A DNA stretch of 11,448 bases, taken from assembly GCA_003602535.1 (NCBI GenBank), contig QQSA01000099.1:1-11448 (forward strand), read 5' to 3'. Both the position numbers and the translations under genes were made by a program. Positions 7,027 to 11,448 of this stretch are shown piece by piece. This stretch comes from Candidatus Poseidoniales archaeon. Its GTDB lineage: Archaea; Thermoplasmatota; Poseidoniia; Poseidoniales; Poseidoniaceae. The notes below the pieces were generated by a model, which was given only the letters and a program-made list of their open reading frames with translations, searched no databases and was not told the origin of the DNA. Positions within the stretch are counted from its first letter, which is position 1; each line of letters starts with the position of its first letter.

Positions 7027-7915
7027 GCGACTTTATTTGAGATAGTAACATGCTATTCAGAGGAGTAGGAATACCTAATTTTTCACCACGCACCACTACC
7101 TGACCGCAAAGCATGTCGATTTCGGTTTCCCTACCTGCTTTAACATCTGCAAGCATAGAACAAATATTCTCAGATGTAGAGTCGAGTACTGAATGGAGGT
7201 TCTGGATCAATAACAGATCATCATCGATTGTTACTCCAAGCATTCGAGCAACAGATGCAGCTTCTAACATGGTAGATTCTGCTTGAGACAATAATGGCTC
7301 ATATCGCAGTTCTCCATTCTTCACCCCACATATTGCGGCCAAAGGGTTGATTGCAACATTCAGCAATAATTTATTCCAAAGTATAGATGAAACATCTTCA
7401 CTGTATGATGCATCTAAACACTCCAAAACATTTGCAAAAATTTCGCCTTTAGGACCGCCTACAAACAAACTACCCTTACCAACCCATTCGATACTACCTG
7501 GCTGGATTTTTTTCACGGCATTCGTTGTGACACCTACTGCTGCATTTTCATACACATGTTCTTGCAATATCTCCAAATTTCCAAGACCGTTTTGAAGAGA
7601 TAAAACCGGGCCACTAGTAAGAAATGTTGCTGTTTCAACCAATCTATGAGTATCTTTAGATTTGCTAGTAATTATAGCTAAATCACAAGATTGTCGTAAC
7701 GACGGATGTAATCCTGCACCATCGAGAGATACTGTCCATTGTTCTGGAGAAACTTTCGTCTCCCACAATCCAGATACTTCTAATCCTGAAAGGGCAAGAG
7801 TAGCACCATGTTCTCCCCGTGCATGAACTAAGACATCATAACCTGCATCGACTAGTTTTGCAGCAACTAGGCAACCGATAGAACCGGCACCTAATACACC
7901 GACTCGCACATTCAC
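7019..7915 (-). CDS. panE: 2-dehydropantoate 2-reductase (ketopantoate reductase)
   Basis: It reduces ketopantoate to pantoate with NADPH, on the way to pantothenate/phosphopantothenate and CoA, in the cytosol. The 298-residue protein begins with a Rossmann motif GAGSIG (9-14). It has the SKSKD segment (84-88), the LSLQNGLGN strand (106-114), the catalytic-lysine helix WNKLLLNVAINPLAA (Lys182, Asn190) and the C-terminal SMLADV...TEIDMLCG motif (Ser253, Glu265), all matching PanE of E. coli in order. The length is normal. The GTG start at 7915 shares four bases (GTGA) with the stop of the upstream membrane-protein gene, so translation is probably coupled. A second in-frame GTG at 7909 (giving MRVGVLGAG) is also possible. 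Its stop lies inside the last codons of the opposed nadB. Confidence 0.93.
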   Translation of the reverse strand: MNVRVGVLGAGSIGCLVAAKLVDAGYDVLVHARGEHGATLALSGLEVSGLWETKVSPEQWTVSLDGAGLHPSLRQSCDLAIITSKSKDTHRLVETATFLTSGPVLSLQNGLGNLEILQEHVYENAAVGVTTNAVKKIQPGSIEWVGKGSLFVGGPKGEIFANVLECLDASYSEDVSSILWNKLLLNVAINPLAAICGVKNGELRYEPLLSQAESTMLEAASVARMLGVTIDDDLLLIQNLHSVLDSTSENICSMLADVKAGRETEIDMLCGQVVVRGEKLGIPTPLNSMLLSQIKSLR

Positions 7916-10281
7916 ACCCCATGATTGACCAAATGGAGAATTACTTCTCCATCATCATTTAACTCAAACCAGGAGAACGAAATTCCTGATTCTGGAGCTA
8001 TTGCTGTGACCGTAGTAGTTTGATTCGATTGCAAAACAATGCTGTTTGATATCGTCCATTGGGAACCATTTCCAAATATCTCAAACTCAATGTTCAAAGA
8101 TATGTCTTCAGAACTTGGATTCTCAATAACAAATTGGTCATCTTCTATTTCAAAAAATCCTAACCAGTGTTGGCTTCTATCTTCGCCCTCTCCTAGGATT
8201 AAAGCAGGTCCTTCCAATACAGTATATCGTTCTGGAGAATACTCAGATTGACAATCAGTGATTACCCCTCCGGCAGGTGCTAAAAGTAGTATAGATTCAT
8301 TCGAATCTTCATATTTGTTCATCTGAACCGGATATATTGACATATTCCAAGTATTATCCTTTGGAGCAGAGGGAGTACCCATTGAAGAACAATCACCATC
8401 ATGATTCAATGCTAAAACCGATTGACTAAACATCAGTTCATCACCATCTAGAACAACTCCTGTCTCAGGAATTGTAACGAAATTTTCTGATTGATAATCT
8501 GCTTTGTAAGACACATTACCAAGATAAAATAATTCATCGCTAAGCCAACTCATATCGTCACCAGACAAACCATTTAGGCAGATTTCAGAACTACCCTCTG
8601 CAAGTGAGACATTTCCTTCTGAATCCACATTATCCCAACTAGTATAATGATTAATGGATGCTAATTTGATAGTATCAGATTCTTCGACCTCAAGATCAAT
8701 ACAAGATTCCGGGTCATCAAGATCACCATTGAAATTCCATACACCTACAGGATAAATATCCTGATCTGGAATCACCTGGCTCTTGATTAGTTCATCACCA
8801 ACATTCCAGATGAAGTCAATTGCAGTTGTATTCCATGACTCGTTCCATTCAAAATTGAAAGTAATATCCATTGAGTCTAAAGGATCTACTTTTCCTGAAC
8901 AAGAATTATCACTAGATTCTATTCCATCACCACAATCTAAACTAGATAAATAATAATCACCATAAGAGCCACTTTGCAATGATACTTTCCAATCCTGTAC
9001 AATAAGTGAGGGGTTGGTTACTTCGAGCACTTGAGTAAATGAGCCATCCTCAATAACAAGATAATCTTCTTCTAAACTCCACGATATATCTTCGTCCCAC
9101 ATTTCATTTTCAGAGAAAGGAATTTGAGAAGGAAGCGCAAACATGAATGCCATAAACAAAATGATTCCTAATCTTCTATGATCCTTATCAGGTAAGCCCT
9201 TGAAGTCATCTAATACTACAGGTAATCTTGGATCATTACCTTTGGTTATCAGTAAGGAAGCACTTAGAGCAACAACTGGGACCCATATCCCCCATGAGGA
9301 AAATGCACCAAACAAGAAAGCAAACAATAGAACAACCATCAACAACATTACCTGAGTTGATCCAGATCGTGCTTCAAGAATTCCCATCCTGGCGATTAGG
9401 ATTCTTCCTCCAGGAAGAGTAGGTATTGGTAGCAAAGAAATCCAACCGATGAAAGTCAGAGTCATACCAACGCGAGTAAATGGATGAGCCCAGGCTGATT
9501 TGAGGATCATCATAGTTTCTCCTTCAACGCTTAGACCAATCAAATTCATCAGTAGAGGCAAGTCAATAATCAGTGGCGATGATGCCAATGGTACAACATC
9601 TGGAGTCAGTTTGAGACCAATGAAACATAAGACCATCCCAGAAGTTATCATCATCAAAGGAACTGAGAGAGCAGTATTCCCCATAGATGAGCGATCAGGC
9701 CACAATCTAGCATCGCTTCTAGGCAATGAAGCAAACCCAAAAATCCCAAATGGCCACCACATCATAACAGGACTTGGAATCGGGAAAAGATGTGGGAGGT
9801 TCACACCGTTCTTTCTAGCGATATTTTTCTGAATAAATGAAGCGATGATTAACACACCGAAAAGAGGTAATGTGTAGCCAACCAATGCATCCAATGCTGC
9901 ATTCTCAACGAACCACCCACCTGATGGTCGCGCATCCGACATCCATTTCTCACCAGCATAAGCTGTTGTCAACATAGAAAGAATCCACATAGTTAATACA
10001 AATCTAGGAGATGGCCATTGCATCAGAGGATCTGGAATTAATTGAATGATCCAAGGGTCATCTGGGTATAATCTAGCACTGTATCCTAAAGGCACAAGAT
10101 GCTGATTTATAGATTTCAAAACATCATGAATGTCATCGTTTTCTTTTTCTGCGACAAGATAAGTTGGTGATCTTCCTCCAACATCTTCAATGACATTACA
10201 GTACCTAGAAAGTATTCTTTTCATCAATTCCCGGTTATTCCAAGACTTGGAATGGACAGGTATTACTTCATCTTTGGACAT
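7912..10281 (-). CDS. Site-2-protease-like (M50) membrane pseudoprotease with large extracellular domain
   Basis: The 789 residues fall into three parts. Residues 13-85 form a soluble domain like that preceding many archaeal M50 proteases. Residues 92-387 carry about eight hydrophobic segments with the M50 framework: IARKNGVNLPHLFPIPSP (154-171), GIFGFAS (179-185), and AHPFTRVG...GWISLLPIPTLPGGR (265-293). The last matches the usual 'HP....G......NLLP.gqLDGGH'. Yet HExxH is replaced by ASFIQ (147-151), the metal-binding Asp of LDGG by Pro290, and no HExxH occurs anywhere, so proteolysis is not expected. Residues 388-789 are hydrophilic, with six cysteines (450, 461, 527, 568, 631, 677) and eight N-x-S/T sequons, pointing to an extracytoplasmic, possibly glycosylated beta-rich domain. 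The start is supported by GGGGAGGT seven bases upstream. It follows atpD and is coupled to panE. Its role is unknown; sequestering or regulating a membrane substrate is a guess by analogy with EGY3 and iRhoms. Confidence 0.85.
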   Translation of the reverse strand: MSKDEVIPVHSKSWNNRELMKRILSRYCNVIEDVGGRSPTYLVAEKENDDIHDVLKSINQHLVPLGYSARLYPDDPWIIQLIPDPLMQWPSPRFVLTMWILSMLTTAYAGEKWMSDARPSGGWFVENAALDALVGYTLPLFGVLIIASFIQKNIARKNGVNLPHLFPIPSPVMMWWPFGIFGFASLPRSDARLWPDRSSMGNTALSVPLMMITSGMVLCFIGLKLTPDVVPLASSPLIIDLPLLMNLIGLSVEGETMMILKSAWAHPFTRVGMTLTFIGWISLLPIPTLPGGRILIARMGILEARSGSTQVMLLMVVLLFAFLFGAFSSWGIWVPVVALSASLLITKGNDPRLPVVLDDFKGLPDKDHRRLGIILFMAFMFALPSQIPFSENEMWDEDISWSLEEDYLVIEDGSFTQVLEVTNPSLIVQDWKVSLQSGSYGDYYLSSLDCGDGIESSDNSCSGKVDPLDSMDITFNFEWNESWNTTAIDFIWNVGDELIKSQVIPDQDIYPVGVWNFNGDLDDPESCIDLEVEESDTIKLASINHYTSWDNVDSEGNVSLAEGSSEICLNGLSGDDMSWLSDELFYLGNVSYKADYQSENFVTIPETGVVLDGDELMFSQSVLALNHDGDCSSMGTPSAPKDNTWNMSIYPVQMNKYEDSNESILLLAPAGGVITDCQSEYSPERYTVLEGPALILGEGEDRSQHWLGFFEIEDDQFVIENPSSEDISLNIEFEIFGNGSQWTISNSIVLQSNQTTTVTAIAPESGISFSWFELNDDGEVILHLVNHGV
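9403..9417 (-). other. Lost third metal ligand of M50 (LPGGR for LDGGH)
   Basis: Residues 289-293 read LPGGR at the place where site-2 proteases have LDGGH or NPDG, whose aspartate completes zinc coordination. The preceding SLLPIPT matches the NLLPxGQ context, so the position is well anchored. Confidence 0.7.
9829..9843 (-). other. Lost HExxH zinc-protease motif (ASFIQ)
   Basis: By alignment to the M50 pattern 'HELGHYFAARRHGV', the segment ASFIQKNIARKNGV keeps the downstream A-R-K/R-x-G-V residues but has none of the two histidines and glutamate. The alignment is by eye, anchored on the A-R-x-x-G-V that follows. Confidence 0.65.
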
Positions 10282-10345
10282 ACAGAATACCTCCCCATGA
10301 ACTTGGGTGTACAGCCGACCTCAATGAATGAATCGGGTACAAATT
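10282..10345 (-). other. Spacer between atpD and the M50-like gene
   Basis: These 64 bases hold the ribosome site of the downstream gene and a short tandem repeat of ATTC (ATTCATTCATTG on the minus strand). No T-tract terminator or clear TATA box is visible. Read-through from the atp operon is therefore possible but not shown. Confidence 0.4.
10289..10296 (-). promoter_or_regulatory. Shine-Dalgarno site of the M50-like gene
   Basis: The minus strand reads GGGGAGGT seven bases before the ATG at 10281. This settles the start of the 789-residue protein and shows that the gene is translated from its own ribosome site. Confidence 0.8.
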
Positions 10346-10963
10346 TCACTTATTCTTGAATCTCTTGAGACGGAATGTCTCTTCTCTTTCCATTTCTTCA
10401 AGTCTTAATTGAATGAAAACTCTGGCTTCTTCCAATTCAGGTATGACCTTGAACTCAAGAGCGTTTACACGTCTCTTTGTGGCTTCGATTTCTGCCAGAA
10501 GACGCTTTAGTGTCGCTTCCATTTCTGCTGCCTTAACCATTCTTTCAATCAGATTTCCAAAGGAGTCTGCTGCTTCATCGATATAAGGTGATGAACCGGT
10601 AAAACCGATTGACCTTTCGCCAAATGCTTGCTTCAAATTGGTACCAGATACTGATGGAACTACTACTCCCATTATGTTTCTTCGTTCAACTTCAACCTCA
10701 GGCGATGCCGAATTAGCAATTGCTGCAGAACGAACCTTGAGTCCGCCTTCTATTGCATTAGCTAAATCGATTCTAGATTTAGCCAGAACATAGGATTCGG
10801 TTAATTCTCTCTTAGCCTTAATCATGTCAGAAAGAAGTGTTCTAAATTCATGGAATAGACCATCACGCTTCATCTTCAATAACTTGTAACCATTTTTGGT
10901 CTGCTTGATGCGGCGCTTTAGGTTAATGAGTTCACTTCGTGTTGGTTTGATGTCCAATGCCAT
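10346..10963 (-). CDS. atpD: A-type ATP synthase subunit D
   Basis: Subunit D is the long coiled-coil shaft of the central rotor of the archaeal A/V-type ATPase; it turns inside the A3B3 head. The 205 residues begin MALDIKPTRSELINLKRRI, the characteristic N-terminus of the family (KPTR.eL..Lk.ri). They continue as two long helices (about 10-75 and 130-200) flanking a middle segment with the typical NIMGVVVPSV stretch. The length is normal. The start is the ATG at 10963, because AGGAGGT stands seven bases upstream; a GTG at 10972 would overlap that site. It follows atpB after 35 bases, as in other archaeal atp operons, where D usually comes at or near the end. The next gene begins 64 bases later on the same strand. 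Confidence 0.95.
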   Translation of the reverse strand: MALDIKPTRSELINLKRRIKQTKNGYKLLKMKRDGLFHEFRTLLSDMIKAKRELTESYVLAKSRIDLANAIEGGLKVRSAAIANSASPEVEVERRNIMGVVVPSVSGTNLKQAFGERSIGFTGSSPYIDEAADSFGNLIERMVKAAEMEATLKRLLAEIEATKRRVNALEFKVIPELEEARVFIQLRLEEMEREETFRLKRFKNK

Positions 10964-10970
10964 GTGATTC

Positions 10971-10977
10971 ACCTCCT
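10971..10977 (-). promoter_or_regulatory. Shine-Dalgarno site of atpD
   Basis: The minus strand reads AGGAGGT seven bases before the ATG at 10963. It overlaps the alternative GTG at 10972 and so argues against it. Confidence 0.8.
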
Positions 10978-10998
10978 AATTCAGTCTAATTTTCTATT

Positions 10999-11448
10999 TC
11001 ACTCCCTGTTATCAGGGTGGTACTTCTCAATCCACTTTTGATCGAGACGAACTAGATATTTGGTGTCTATTTCAGACATTAGATTCCAACACAAATCGAG
11101 AGTTTCATCGATTGATCGGTCTTCATCACGAGACTGGCGCAAGAATTTGTCTTCGAATACACCGGAGAAGTCAAGCAGTTGCTTGTCACGTTCATTCAGT
11201 GCATCTTCACCAACAATTGCAACTAGACCACGTAATTCACGTCCCTGAGCATATGCAGCATACATCTGATCAGATACTGATTTGTGATCTTCACGAGTCG
11301 TTTTCTCACCGATACACGAACCCATCAGACGGGAAAGTGAAGGTAGTACGTTAATTGGCGGGTAGATACCAGCTTGATGTAATTCACGAGAGATAACAAT
11401 CTGTCCTTCAGTAATATATCCAGACAAATCAGGAATCGGGTGAGTAAT
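10999..11448 (-). CDS. atpB: A-type ATP synthase subunit B, C-terminal part (5' end outside window)
   Basis: This is the last 149 residues of the non-catalytic B subunit of the A3B3 head, which makes ATP at the membrane by rotary catalysis. The open frame continues through the right edge and reads ITHPIPDLSGYITEGQIVISREL, then YPPINVLPSLSRLM. These are highly conserved in archaeal and vacuolar B subunits, including the Ser-Arg of PSLSRLM at the A/B interface. The C-terminal helical part (LLDFSGVFEDKFL, ending WIEKYHPDNRE) is intact. About two thirds of the protein lies outside the window. It heads the visible part of an atpB-atpD operon. Confidence 0.96.
   Translation of the reverse strand: MTHPIPDLSGYITEGQIVISRELHQAGIYPPINVLPSLSRLMGSCIGEKTTREDHKSVSDQMYAAYAQGRELRGLVAIVGEDALNERDKQLLDFSGVFEDKFLRQSRDEDRSIDETLDLCWNLMSEIDTKYLVRLDQKWIEKYHPDNRE

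Noticed and set aside
9500..9832. Open frame of 110 residues on the plus strand opposite the M50-like gene
   Set aside because: It lies wholly antisense to a well-supported gene, has no ribosome site I can see, and resembles no family.
10964..10972. GTG start three residues before the atpD ATG
   Set aside because: It overlaps the AGGAGGT site itself, and the ATG gives the family-typical N-terminus.
1..11448. CRISPR arrays, tRNA or rRNA genes, transposases, integrases or phage genes
   Set aside because: No regularly spaced repeats, cloverleaf-like sequences, or recombinase or terminal-repeat signatures were seen on either strand.

Overview
The window looks like a chromosomal segment of an archaeon. 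It carries the end of an A-type (V/A) ATP synthase operon (subunits B and D), an archaeal-style SMC with an ScpA-like kleisin partner, and a membrane protein of the archaeal site-2-protease type. Several genes have strong GGAGG-type Shine-Dalgarno sites. Moderate A+T richness, very tight packing, acidic tails and a cysteine/sequon-rich ectodomain fit a marine Euryarchaeote such as the Marine Group II / Poseidoniales lineage, but that assignment is inference from gene content and style. I see no phage, insertion sequence, CRISPR array, tRNA or rRNA.

Layout. Bases 1-5400 are read leftward: a four-helix membrane protein with a C-terminal zinc-knuckle-like motif, then smc, then scpA (cut by the left edge). 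A 137-base leader before smc holds two hairpin-forming repeats. Around 5400-5446 transcription diverges, and nadB (L-aspartate oxidase, NAD biosynthesis) runs rightward to 7026. It meets panE tail to tail; their ends overlap by 8 bases. From the right edge, reading leftward: atpB (5' end outside the window), atpD, a 789-residue membrane protein, and panE (ketopantoate reductase, CoA biosynthesis), which starts inside the stop codon of the membrane-protein gene.

How the genes work together. SMC and ScpA form the chromosome condensin, and their genes are almost fused, with the scpA ribosome site inside the smc coding end. AtpB and AtpD are parts of the catalytic head and central rotor of the ATP synthase. 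NadB and PanE make precursors of the cofactors NAD and CoA. The most unusual gene is the 789-residue protein. It keeps the overall architecture of an archaeal site-2 protease (M50), including the N-terminal cytosolic domain, the GxFG segment and the LLP...GG segment, but both zinc-binding motifs are gone (HExxH reads ASFIQ; LDGG reads LPGG). It also carries a roughly 400-residue, probably extracellular domain. It is best read as a pseudoprotease, in concept like plant EGY3 or the iRhoms, and is the main candidate here for an undescribed function. The second is the uncharacterised membrane protein ending in CxxC-NGEG-CxxC.
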